NCBI GenBank assembly: GCA_946406115.1
Contig: OX291550.1
Coordinates: 3,524,803-3,588,802, forward strand
DNA length: 64,000 nucleotides
Reading direction: 5' to 3'
Source: Apoda limacodes
Lineage: Eukaryota; Arthropoda; Insecta; Lepidoptera; Limacodidae
The notes under the pieces are model-generated. The model made no database searches and was not told where the DNA came from. It saw only the letters and a list, made by a program, of their open reading frames with translations. Position numbers and translations under genes: made by a program. Of the stretch, positions 31,932-43,260 are shown one piece after another. How positions within the stretch are numbered: position 1 is the stretch's first letter; every line of letters starts with the position of its first letter.

Positions 31932-34900
31932 ATGAATACCTTTCGTGGGGGTTGGTACACAAAGGATGATGTTCTGAATGATTTAGCGCAAGTTAATGGC
32001 AGACTGTTTGATTTTGATGACAGTTTCATTGTAAAAGGAGAACGACCACCTCCTCCACTAGCCCGTAATGAAGGTAAGTTTTTAGTTAAGTTGTACTGTT
32101 TACTAAAGGCATTTTTTATTCTTCATAGACTGAAAAATACATAATATACATAACATATAACTCTGCTAAGTTTTCTTAAGGCTTACTGCTAATTTTCTTA
32201 GTGTCAAGTTAATAGATAATAAATATAAACAACTAGTTGTAGTAAAACACTTTATTGCATAAATAACATAAAAACTAAATAAATTACATGAAATATAGAC
32301 GGTCTTATCTCTATAGAGTGATTTCTTCCATACAACCTTTGGGTACAGGAGAAAACAAGAGGCGTGATGGATAGATGTGCAGTGAGATATTAAGATGTTA
32401 TACTCATACATACATAAAATATGAAAAATAATAAATACAATTAGGTACACGAAAATAAATGGTATATATACATATATGTAACTATATCCATATCATATAC
32501 ATACTCTAGAAGAGATCGCTTTAAAGCAATAAGACCCCCATTTGTTTTCTCTATTTCTAAATACGTTTTTGTAGAATTATTATGTTCATGTAGTAAAGTA
32601 TATTATTATTTTTATTACACATAATAATATAATATATACTCTATTACTTATAAGCAGAGAATTGAAGTCGCAAAAAGTTGGTTTTTTATTTAAGGAAATG
32701 TAGTACAGTGACTTTTTTTTTAATGTTGATAGTGATTTGGCAAGTCTTATATCCATTGGAAGAGCATTCCACAGTCTAATCCTGCGAACAGTAAAAGAAA
32801 ATATATAAAAAAAAATACTTAAAAAGAGGGTGTAGGATTTTTAATAGCAGTTTTGTAGAAGGAAAACAGATGATCCAGAAACCGAAAGCGCTATTTAGAT
32901 ATGATGGCGTAGATGGATTGAAAAATCGCTCAAATTTATTTAGTTTCTGCTTGGTGAGATCAAGATAACTAGCATCAGCAAAGTTGAGCATAGGAAGTAA
33001 TAAAGATTGTGCTAACCTAATTTTAGTGGTTATGGGAAAAAAATTGCTATCTATGCAACAATAAATAAGTTAATATATGTTTAGAATATAAAAAATTTAA
33101 TAATAATTATTTGATAGAGTTTGCCTCATTTTGGTGATGCAAACATTACTGTTACGGTAAGTCACCCTCTTGCCTTCCAGAAAAATCAGTGTGTGTTGTT
33201 TTGAATTTAGGGTTTTGAAGAATGAGTACTATTGTAAAAAAAATTTGGTTCAAAGTAATTTTGGGTATTCCATTTTGCATTAAAATATCTTAAGCAACCC
33301 ATCCACACAAATAAAATGTTTATTTGAAGGCACATCCCAATCAAAATTTTTTGTTGGTGTGCAAATAAATAAAAATCTGTATCATAGAGTATCAAGTTTA
33401 ACTAAGACATATTTCCATTCTGGATCTTCAGTTTCAGAATCTAATCTTACCTATGTTACTTCGTACTTTTTGTATGATTCTTAATTTTTATTTTATTTAT
33501 TACATGTATACAATAATCTATGGCTAGTTGCCACATATCGATGTAGACAAAACTATAAGGGTTCCATTACAATACAGCTAAAATTTTTGTTTACAGAAAT
33601 TGATGAAGAGTTAAAACTGCGTTTTGGACTTGATTCAGATAAACATTGTAGCAAATCACCTTCTGGTCCAGATTTACAAGGGATAACCAGACTATTACGA
33701 GAGGTGAGTTGTGTTATTTATACCTACTGTTATATTTTATGTATACCTATTTGTTTATTAACCTTCAACTGATGTCATGTTATTTAGAAGCATTAAGAAC
33801 GGCTGTATTATTTATTTAAAAGATAATATTTATTAGTTATTAGTATATATTATTTGAGAACTTTATAGTATAAAAAATAATAAAAGCAGACAATTTGGAC
33901 CCTTAAATTCTGTGAAATTACACTTGAGATCAATAATACCTATCCAACTTATAAATCTCAATCAAAACAACAAAACTATACTTTGCTTTGCAACATTCGA
34001 TTCCACAGACCGCTGCTGAACTTTAGATCGAAATAACTCACTAAAATTGCTACTGCCGAAGTGACCAGTCCTCACCACGGCGCGAGCGCAATCAAACTCG
34101 ACACCGAGACGAAACGCGAGTACAATCTAGAAGTTTTTAAAACCGGAGCGGTCTGTAAAACAGTTATAGGCTTAAAGACATTCTATATTTTTTTATATAC
34201 TTACTTATCTAATATGTTTCTGTTTTTGTTGGTTTCTTACTTTTTCTTTACCTTACTATACTCTATACACATAATGGCCTCACATATGATGCAAGTGATC
34301 TTGGTTTCTAATGGGTCAGTGGTTAGTAATATGAAGGCAGGAAAAACAGAGATTTTTGGGTATAAACATTTCAAGAATCAAATGTTCCTGCTAAAACTGC
34401 TAGATTCAATAAACCTGCTGAAAAGGCTAAAATAAGAGTCCAATCTTGCTAAAATCACAGGATCCTGCAAAATTTGGTCACACTGCAAGTTATTTGTTGC
34501 AAAACTCGCATTAGGGATCTGAGAGAGTGCAATATTTATGGTCAAAACGGTCTTAGTCAAAGAGAGATTAGAAAGTGTCATCTACAAAAAAAATACAATC
34601 TTGATTGAATCCGATAGAAATAAACTAATTATTTATGTAATTTGGTAGTCTGGTTTTTTCCCTTGCGCCCACTTAATTTAATTAGTGTTCAGGTAAAGGG
34701 CACTTGAATTTTTAAATGTAATTTTTAAAATCTAATCCCAATTAGTTTTAATTAGGTATTGGTTGTTAAGGTCTGAAAAGGTGCCATAGAGTACCACAGC
34801 TATTATTATATATTAAAGGTGTTGCAAGCGTCCATAGGCTACAGTGACCGCTTTCCATGAGGCGGACCGTAGGCTTGTTTTTGCCACCTTAATGGTATTA

Positions 34901-37900
34901 AAAAAAAAAAACATATATTATACCCACTTGTGCCCATTATGCAAAACTTATGAAAACGAATTTTTTTTGGAACAATGTTACGAACACGCACAGCGGCGAC
35001 GGGCGTAGGCTAGCTTCCTCGGTTGCTAAAACGAAGCTACGACAACGAAGCGCCGTAGAAATTAGACAACCGTACGGTAGCTAGCTACTAGACTAGGCCA
35101 CTGACGTGTTTATAGTGGACTGTATATTGTGGCGACCGTATTGCGGGCCTAACAGGTGAAGCCGGGTGACGCACTTGTGAACCGCTGACCACGAAGATTT
35201 CTTCAGAGCGAAATAATAGCCGAAGTGAAGCTGAGTATTCTTATGAAGAATTTATTTACACTTTTACACTAGCACTTATTTTACGCTTAATTTCTAGCAG
35301 AGTTTCTTCCTTTTTTCTAGCAGCGCTTCTTTCTTGAACCTTCACTCTACAATTGAGCACTTATTTTCTTGCAGAGTTTATTTCTTGATTATTAGTTCTT
35401 CCTTTCTTGATTTCTTGCTGCGAACTGCGACGATGACTTTTTTTCTTTCTGAACTGACTATGCAGTTGGCTGTTGCAGCCATTACTGCTTCACCGGGCTT
35501 TTGGGGCGAGACTCTGAAGGAGCCTCAGCCCATATAGCGCCCCACGCTCAAGGGCTCCCCGCGGGGGAAGCCTCGGCTTGGGTTGTCGCTCTCGGGGGCG
35601 TCCCTTCGACAGGCGTGAGTCTCGAACCCGAAGGTGAGTCACCGCCAGGAGGGAGTTCCCCGTTACGCGGGTGCAGCTGCGATTGAGTGGGGGCGAGAAG
35701 CGCACCAGCACTCTTTGATACCTTGTGTATCCGTTCGGGCGCCGACGAACCCGGGGACGTCGGCGTCGTGTTTGGAGGGACTATTGGGGGAGGTCGTTGA
35801 GACTAATCTCGCTATCCGGATAGCGAGATCGTCATCTGGGGCCGTTAGTACGTGCCGAGGCCGCCTAACTATAGTTTTACGACCGTGCTGAGGTCGATCG
35901 GGGGGATGGTACGTTGTGGATTGCACAATTAATCGATACGGGTGATTTTGTGTACGCTCGAAAAAGCGGACTGCCAGATCTTTAAAATATTGGGGAATCG
36001 TGGGGAGTTCGAAATCTCTGTGTAGGTCCGCAGCGGACGTACCAGGAAGCTCCGGAGGCCGCTCTGAGAAAGCGGTTTCGGAGGGTCTGAAGTTTGTGAA
36101 GATTGCGCTTGGATAACGCAAAGACTACGCTAGCATAAGCTAGTATGGGGCGGATGCAAGTTGTGTAAAGATTCAGCTTATTTCTAAGCGACATCTTACT
36201 GTACTTGCCTATCATGGGATAAAGACGACCGAGGATAAAAGCGGCTCGGTCACTAACTATTTTGGTGTGATCGTGGAAGTTCAAACGCCTATCCATGGTC
36301 ACACCGAGATATTTGGTCTTATTTTGCCAGGGAATGGCACGACCGAAGAGAGAGAGAGGGGTGATGGCCGCGGAGGGATCCTCCATTTCCGAAACCATTC
36401 GCCTAGGGCGGTGATAGCGGGTTGGAGTCTCTTAATGATTCAACTCACTTGCCTATCGGTGGTATAGATAGCGGTATCGTCCGCAAAGAGGGCTAGGCTG
36501 GTACCTATCGTTTTAGGGATGTCGTTAGTGTACAGAAGGTACAAGATGGGGGCGAGCACGGACTCTTGCGGGACTCCTGCTTCTATGGGACGGGGGGAAG
36601 AGAGTGCCTTCGACTTTGTAGCGAAAGCTACGATTCGACAAATAGTCTCGTATGATGAGCACGAGACGATCTGGCAACTGAAAGTTGTACAGTTTAAAAA
36701 TTAAACCGTTGTGCCAGACTTTGTCGAAAGCTTTCGCTACATCGAAGAAGACAGCGCCCGTGTGGCGGGCCTTACCTAATACTGGTTGGAAGCCAGTGAG
36801 AATATGTTCCGTGATGCGGAGGACTTGATGGACGCAAGAGCGTTTGGCACGGAAGCCGAACTGCTCGTTTATTAAAATGCCTCTGGAGACTATAGCGTTC
36901 CGTAGGCGAGCGAGGAGGAGGCGTTCGTAGAGTTTACCAAGGGCCTTTAGTAAACTTATAGGGCGATAGGAGGACGGCTCGGTACAAGCTTTGCCTGGTT
37001 TATGGATGCCTATAACAATTGCATCTTTCCATTGAGAAGGAAAGGTGCATGTTCGATAGCGGCGTTAAAGATCGCTACTAGGAGGCAGAGAAGGGGAGGA
37101 GTGAGGCACTTTAGGATATCGTTAGAGATACCGTCCGCACCGGGGGCTTTACGGGGGCGTAGGTCTTTGATGACCTGTTTGACTTCGTCGATAGTGACAG
37201 GGGGCTGGGGGTCTTGTGGAGGCAGAGAAGTTCTGCGCTCCACTTCGCCGTCTACCTCGCGCACGTGGTCGGGATCGAACGGCTGTGTGCTTAAGGCACA
37301 TTGGGCTTGGAGGCTAGACGCTAGGCAATCCGCTTTTTCGTCGTCATTGAACGCGGGAAGAATGACGATGACTGCCGGATCGGTCGAATTTTAAACCATT
37401 TCGAACAAAGCGGCAAAATTACCGTTACGGTTGTAAACTATCGCTAGCCTATTCTCACAATGCTTGCCGTCTTCGTCTACAACTAGTTTGTATGGAGATA
37501 CATGTTTTGTTGATTTAAAATATAAAAATGAATTTTCTCTACATTAAAATTACTTCCTACATATAAATCTTAATTTTTAGAACATTATGCAAAAGGATTT
37601 ATGTGAATAACTTAAAAACTGTGGCTTTAAGAGCCAAAAATGCAAAGGGCGTCTCGCAAGCGTATTGCTAATATTTTCAAAATTCACGCCCGGCCTGGTA
37701 GCTTACCTAGGTTGTATTATAGACCGCCCCTTGCGCATGCGCAAAATGCTAGACCATGTGTCAGCAGGCGCGGTCGCATCACGGGCGTGCCTTAGACCGG
37801 AACTTTCCTCTGACTTGCCACTCAGAACTAAAATTCGCCTGTACAAGTTGTACATACGGTCGAGACTGACCTATGCAGCCCCTGCTTGGTACGGTCTTCT

Positions 37901-40900
37901 ATCTTCTACCAGCAAACGTAAGCTCCAGGTTGTCCAAAATAAGTCGCTGAGATTAATCACCGGCGCGGGACGCTACGTCCGCAACTCCACCATCGCCAGA
38001 GACACCAAAACCGAGCTACTCGCAGAGTTCATATCTGGTTTGTCGAAACGACTATTCACCCGCGCTGATAACAGCCACCACACACACCTTAGGGGCATAG
38101 CACCCTTACACGCCCGCCCGCCGGAAGGTAGGGCTCTCCCCCGAGAGCTTATTCCTGTGGGTGAATAAGTTTACTTATTCATCCTCCTACCTTCTCACCC
38201 TCCTTCCTTCATTTCATTCCATTTCACTTTCATTGTCCATCTCGCTTTTATTTTATCTCCGCTTATATTTCACTTTTATTTTATTTTCGTTTTTATTTCG
38301 CTTTCATTTTTGATTTTGTTCTTATTTTTGTTTTGTTTTTGCTTCGTTTTTATTTTATTTTAATTTTATTTTTAATTTCGTTCTTTTTGCTTTGTTTTTA
38401 CTTTTGTTTTATTTTGTTTTATTTTGCTTTTATTTTTTGTTTTTATTTCTGGCGCCTACTCTCGTATATTATTTTCTGTTTTCTGTATCGCTTATGGCGA
38501 CAAAAATTATTACCCACTAGGGGGCCTGAAAAGTAGGCCTCCTTTTTAATATTTCACCGGGGGTGTTCAGCACCCCTGAGCTTCTGCCCGGGTCATGGTG
38601 GGAGGTAAATTCCCCTCCCCCGACACCCGCACCTCAATACCCAGAAGGGTGAAAGAGAAGATACCCACGAGATAGCTCCACTGCAAAGTGAGCGGGAGTT
38701 TGTTGAATTAGATAAAGGGTTAAGAGCGTAATCTTTAACGTATTGCTTATTTTTTGAAAATTCACGCTCTTACTTTTCATACAAATTTTACACTGATAGA
38801 TTTTAACTAAATTTGAACCAAACATTATCGATATTTCTCTACGTTATACAATTATTAAGAATTTACTTGCACTTACAATTTACACTACTTATTTTTAACT
38901 CAACTCTGCTTAAGTACATAACACGACTTACATAAAAACATTACATTTTATTCTACAAATTATTTACCTAAGCTACTATTTTATGGACAATACTACATAT
39001 TTAATCTTAACCGAAATTACCTATAGTTGCTTAGTCACAATATTGTATACAATCCTAGAACACTATGCGCTAACATTAAGTTATTTCTACGTAATTCCTT
39101 ATATATTTTACTATTTACTTAACGTTTTTACTATAAATTGTACACAGTTGAGTGAGCCTTATCTTTATATACTTTATTTTACATTGAAATGTCATACTTT
39201 TAACCTGGGCTGTTGTGACTTTATTTTTCGTCACTTACAACTTACTATTTTATGTCTATTTATTTATCAGCTTACTAATATAAATCTTTCAAATTACTTA
39301 CAAGTTGCTATATACGCTGTTTTAGCGTTACCTTTTGTGTCAAATTGAGACTTTATTTAATAAAAATCCTTATTCTAAATTATTTACATTTTTGTCCTAT
39401 GTGTGATAATTCTATTTAGGTATTTTGTGTGGTCCGTCGCTAACAAACAATACTATTAAAACTGAATCACATATAAATTACAATGATAAGACCACATTTT
39501 TAGGAAATTTATAATACTTGTCTAGCTTTTTGTACGGCCCACAGTACTGCTGCCATCTCTGGGTGCGTGCACCCGGATACCAGCTTGGCCCTTTTGACTC
39601 GCTTCAATGACGGGTTGCGAGAATTGTCAATGATCCTAAACTCACTTGCCGTATCGAACCCTTAAGTCTGAGGAGAGACTTTGCCTCCTTGTGTGTGTTC
39701 TACTGTTTGTACAATGGGATGTGTCCTGAATTCGGAATTCATTCTCACACTCTAGAACCAAAATGGTCGCGGACAGTGCGGTTTCAGAGAAACTTCCTAC
39801 CGCGAAAGCTTGGGTTGTGGAATGAGCTCCCTGCCAAGGTTTTCTCTAAGGACTACAGTATGGGGTTGTTCAAGAAAGAAGTTATTGGATTTTTGAAGGG
39901 TCGGCAACGCGCGAGTGATACCCCTGGTGTTACAAGCGTCCATAGGCCACGGTGACCGCTTACGATCAGGCTGACCGTGTGTTTGTTTGCCACCCAACAA
40001 AAAACATGTAGAATTTAGCCTCATAGTCTTTAATGAATGTTTTCAAAGTTATGGTTTAACTGAGCGACATGTGAGACTTTCTCGAAATAACTGTTCAATA
40101 CAAAAATAGTGCAATAGTTAAACCTCTATTATTACCCAAAACCAATGGTAAGCACTACTTGAATGTCGAAAACAAATTATGGAGTCTTCCTATCTGAACT
40201 CCTTGAATAAACATTGCCATTTGGAACGAGTTTAGGTTTATAAAAAAATCGGCCAAGTGCGAGTCGGACTTGCGCACGAAGGGTTCCGTACCATCATCTA
40301 TAAAAACGGCAAAAAAATCACGTTTGTTGTATGGGAGCTCCCTTTAATATTTATTTTTTCTGTTTCTTAGTATTTGTTGTTATAGCGGCAACAGAAATAC
40401 ATCTTCTGTGAAAATTTCAACTGTCTAGCTATCACGGTTCATGAGATACACCCTGGTCGACAGACGGACGGACGGACAGCGAAGTCTTAGTAATAGGATT
40501 CCGCTTATTACCCTTTGGGTACGGAATCCTAAACAAAAGTTTTAGAAGTTAAGAGGTGTGGGTATGATGCTTTCTAAATTAAGGGTAAAAATATACTTAT
40601 ACCATTATACAAGCAGGCTGATGCGACTGGGCAGAAAGCCATATTTATCCTCTCTGAAACAATATATGAATCAAACTTGAATGAGTTTTGGATTTAACTT
40701 AAAGATTCCTATTAAAGCAAGGTTCTTTATCTGAATCGGTCGCGAAAAAGGCTATCATGGTTCTGCGTCCATTTGTATCGACTTACCGATGCGAGACTAG
40801 CTTTTCAGCTTACAACTATATTTAGATTCAAGAAATTGAAGAAGATTAAAATAATTTTAGGAATAAACTGGATGTCGATCCAGATCTTTATATGCAATTA

Positions 40901-42700
40901 TCGGACATCAAACCCAGTGTTAGTGCTATTTTAAGAAAATGAGTGAAAAATTTCATTCTTTACATTAAATACTTGGTTATTTCAAATAGTCTTTCTTGTC
41001 AAGTAAAAACTTAATTCTTTTTTCGATTATTGTATCGTCACGACTGTGATCCCCTTGGGTTGACACCACCAGTCGTGGACGTAGGTAAATAGCCCACGTG
41101 ACAGGGGGTGAGCCACATTGCTTGACAACACGCTTTAAAAAGGTATCATGGGTCTTAAAATGGCATTATGTCGATTTACTTTGTTACTGCCGAGATAGGG
41201 TTCCGTTAAAGGTGGATCTATAAGTGTTCCCATAAGGCAAAAAAAAATGGGAACCGCTGCTGTAGGTAATACATTCGATAGCAATTTACCTAATTTTTAT
41301 TACTTGTTATTTTACTTGTTTTAGAGTGTACATTCTAATCACTTAAAAGTTTGAAGCTAAAGAAGTAAAAAGCAAAAGGGAATCCTAAAAACGCCATATT
41401 TTCAATTGAACGTGTTCGAAACTGGAAACATCATCTGGCCGTGTATGGGTGCAATGTGTGCAATAATTAACTTATATAGTAATTGTACAGGATGAGGCAC
41501 AAGGCCCTTATGGGTGGTTAGAAAACTAACAGTTGAATGGCCATTAACTCGACAGCGTCCGGCAATCTACGGGGTCAGCTTGGTGGAGAATAGTCTAACC
41601 TCTCCAAGGTGAGGCCCTATCTCCTTTAGACTAGACATACAACGGCTGAGGAAAAAATAACAATATGGTAAGACTACCTCACAATGTTTCTTAGATAATT
41701 TTATTTGTTTCAGGTAAACAAACATGATGACGACGACTTTAATGGGGAAAATGTTAGCCCTGAAGGTAACATTGAAAAATCTCAGGATGAAGTTAGTATA
41801 GTTACTATTAGTAAACTAAATCCACATGTTAAAGAATTCATCCCTAAGTCTAGTACTTCTAATTCTGTCTCAAATGATGATACCAGTTCTACTAAATCTG
41901 GTATCGATAAAAAAATTGATGTAAATAAGCTTGACAAAGAAGAAATCAAAGAAACTGTGGCAGTTTTAAAAAACAAGATTAATGAAACTTCAAAAACTAA
42001 TAATATGAAAAGTAAGAAAGAAAAAAACGTCGCTATAGCTGCGCTTATGAAACTGAATTCTGCTTCTCCAAGATCAATATCGCCAGTTAAGAACGATACA
42101 ATAGTTAAAAATGAGACTATACAAAATGAAAAGCCTTTAAAACTTTTAACACCTCAATATTATGAGGGAACAAAAGCTTGGGAGAACAGCAATTCAGATG
42201 TTAAAGTAGCAGAAGAAGATCCAACAACAAGTATGCCTGAAGTTGTTGAAGTTCCACATTGCTTCGATCAAAAGTTTGAGGATAAAAAAATACGAGAATC
42301 AATTGATAAAGTTGAGTCCTGGCTCAAGAAGCCAGAAAGTCCCAAGCCTAAACAACCTGTACTAGTTTTAGGCCCGATAACATACAAAAAGAAGGAACCG
42401 CGTAACAGTAACTCTCCGTCTAGTGAAGCTAGTGAATCTCTAAAACCCAAAACTAACACAATTGGAGAATATGTCCCATCTCCATACGTACAAGACTTGT
42501 TCAAAAAATTTGAAAAGCAGAAAAAGCAAAAAGAAGAGCGTTTAGATATGTGGGCTAAAGTACAGAAACAAATGAAAGAACGCGACGAAATATTATTGAA
42601 AGAGCGTGAAGAGAAGCTTCGAAAAGAAACAGAAAGCAAAGAAAGTACGCCTTCTCAGCAAAGTGACGAAGTTAGCGATGCACAAGACGATGTTGATTAA
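31932..42700 (+). CDS. Gene A: PAM2-motif protein, possible eIF4E/PABP-binding regulator (3 exons, 411 aa)
   Basis: Exons are 31932-32073, 33597-33703 and 41714-42700. Donors gtaagt and gtgagt and acceptors tttacag and gtttcag are strong. Intron phases are 1 and 0. The N-terminus [17 protein letters not shown] holds Y9-x4-V-L15, close to the eIF4E-binding YxxxxL-hydrophobic motif (the 4E-T type is YTKEELL), though V replaces the usual Leu. Residues 116-127, [12 protein letters not shown] (41810-41845), are a good PAM2 motif, which docks on the MLLE domain of poly(A)-binding protein. [11 protein letters not shown] helix follows. A charged, coiled-coil-prone block from EYVPSPYV (about residue 335) to KERDE (375) precedes an acidic tail. 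No signal peptide or membrane segment is seen, so cytoplasmic action is inferred. A translational or mRNA-decay adaptor is a reasonable inference. I cannot name the family. Paralogue: gene B. Confidence 0.8.
32240..33030 (-). mobile_element. Decayed LINE RT C-terminus in gene A intron 1
   Basis: Minus-strand frames give [20 protein letters not shown] and [14 protein letters not shown], then [12 protein letters not shown]. Further on they give [20 protein letters not shown]. These are the thumb and C-terminal blocks common to CR1/L2/Jockey-type elements. Internal deletions join distant blocks. The AT-rich stretch towards 32240 is probably its 3' UTR. This family differs from the intact 7.4-kb element. 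Confidence 0.7.
34020..34170 (+). other. Short coding-like island in gene A intron 2
   Basis: A GC-richer stretch is open in one frame ([18 protein letters not shown], then [20 protein letters not shown]). It has neither a good acceptor directly before it nor a good donor after it. It may be a fragment of a transposon ORF or a gene-derived insertion. I do not recognise it. Confidence 0.25.
34815..34912 (+). mobile_element. CR1-like LINE 3' end in gene A intron 2
   Basis: Contains 'gttgcaagcgtccatagg' and 'gcttgtttttgccacctta', followed by an A run. This is the family's 3' UTR and poly(A) in plus orientation. Confidence 0.8.
34970..35455. other. Unassigned sequence beside the reverse Jockey copy
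   Basis: Moderately GC-rich DNA passing into repeated 'tttctagcagagtttcttcc' / 'ttcttgcagagtttatttctt' motifs, a degenerate pyrimidine-rich direct repeat. Possibly transposon-derived. No frame was supported. Confidence 0.35.
35458..37362 (-). pseudogene. Reverse-strand Jockey-like element in gene A intron 2
   Basis: Homologous over its length to 29.7-31.6 kb but on the minus strand, from the 3' UTR ('atgcagttggctgttgcagcc') to a 5' break in the linker near 37362. Minus-strand frames show the [16 protein letters not shown] thumb, the [16 protein letters not shown] region and the [14 protein letters not shown] start of the RT, with several indels and stops. It carries exactly the same C6 frameshift and GVPQES motif as the plus-strand copy. 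Dead element. Confidence 0.88.
37645..38170 (+). pseudogene. Second Jockey-type LINE, C-terminal fragment
   Basis: An open frame (37665-38168, 167 codons) gives [14 protein letters not shown], then [20 protein letters not shown] and [20 protein letters not shown], which are thumb and C-terminal blocks of Jockey-like RTs. It ends ELIPVGE. It is a different subfamily from the array element and lacks all upstream domains. A CT/T-rich tail follows. Confidence 0.75.
38175..38460 (+). repeat. Pyrimidine/T-rich low-complexity tract
   Basis: Degenerate TTTTATTTT, CTTTTATT and CATTTCATTCC repeats, almost free of purine runs. Probably the 3' UTR of the preceding LINE fragment or an expanded simple repeat. 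Confidence 0.6.
38461..39530. other. Intronic sequence of gene A, unassigned
   Basis: Begins with 'ctagggggcctgaaaagtaggcctcc' and a GC-rich 'gggggtgttcagcacccctgagc' hairpin (about 38559-38582), then becomes very AT-rich. A 121-codon ORF (38983-39348) is hydrophobic only because of base composition. Confidence 0.35.
39535..39995 (+). mobile_element. CR1-like LINE fragment in gene A intron 2
   Basis: Covers the last ~150 codons and 3' UTR of the element intact at 7.4 kb ([19 protein letters not shown] and [12 protein letters not shown] are encoded). An internal deletion removes the stretch around residues 900-925, and other indels are present. Confidence 0.88.
40245..40535 (+). repeat. Lepidopteran dispersed repeat (LINE 3' tail type)
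   Basis: Starts 'atcggccaagtgcgagtcgg', followed by 'cgaagggttccgta'. It contains a CAGACGGACGGACGGACAG block and ends 'ccctttgggtacggaatcct'. I recognise this order as a very common lepidopteran repeat. A partial relative lies at 47690-47818. Confidence 0.65.
40680..40942 (+). pseudogene. hAT-family transposase C-terminal remnant
   Basis: Frames broken by stops give [42 protein letters not shown] and [11 protein letters not shown] followed by TGA at 40940-40942. This is the order of the hAT/ZBED C-terminal dimerisation domain (FW..L, then the S/T-F-C-E-x-x-FS block, then NRL...DLR). No zinc finger or DDE core and no terminal repeats were found nearby. Confidence 0.65.
40943..41713. other. 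3' part of gene A intron 2
   Basis: Mixed sequence with 'gcccacgtgacagggggtgagcc' and 'taacctctccaaggtgagg', possibly old repeat. It ends in the acceptor tract ttatttgtttcag at 41713. No independent gene is seen. Confidence 0.35.
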
Positions 42701-42919
42701 TTTTAATGAAAATTAATATATTTATATAAAAATATGATTTATTTACTAGTTTAAGATAGATAAATAAGAGAGGCCACATAAAACTATTCATTTACAAATT
42801 TAATGAAAAATATTTGGGTTTTTGTGGTTAACAAAACTTAAATCTACATGCCTTTAAAGTGTGACGTGGACTTAACTCACAAAAAAAGACTACATGCAGA
42901 GTAAATTTTTAAACTATCA

Positions 42920-43260
42920 CTAGCTTGAAACTTACGTTTCAGACACCCTTTGATTTGTGGTCACTAACACCACAAAAACAAGTGACGAATGTGTGTATAA
43001 TGTGCAGATATGTGCGTGTTCTATGCGAACGGTCACAAAACCGGCACAGAAGGGCGCCATGGTTGTCTGTCGAGTGCGGAGGAGAATGGCCATACGGTAT
43101 GAAGTGCTATATCTTACGTCAGCGACAGAGCTATGTGGTTCGCCGGAGCGGCTGTATATAACATGACGAGAAACGGAGCCGTATAAATCAAAGCGGCCGC
43201 CCGCGCCATGGTTTCGATACAGCGCTCCGGCCCGACCACTCCCGCCCGGCGATCTTATGG
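42920..43260. other. GC-rich island downstream of gene A
   Basis: Strong GC contrast with both flanks. GCCGGAGCGGCTGTAT (43142-43157) pairs, with one bulge, with ATACAGCGCTCCGGC (43217-43231). Overlapping plus ORFs (42925-43161 and 42957-43166) have no known domain. Two TATA-like strings, TATATAA and TATAAA, lie in the loop. It could be a transposon core or an orphan promoter. Confidence 0.35.

Noticed and set aside
38983..39348. 121-codon hydrophobic ORF
   Set aside because: Its Leu/Tyr/Ile-rich composition follows from AT-rich DNA. It has no splice context, motif or Kozak-like start.
42268..42639. 123-codon minus ORF opposite gene A exon 3
   Set aside because: Shadow frame. The plus-strand frame has the PAM2 motif, splice borders and paralogue support.
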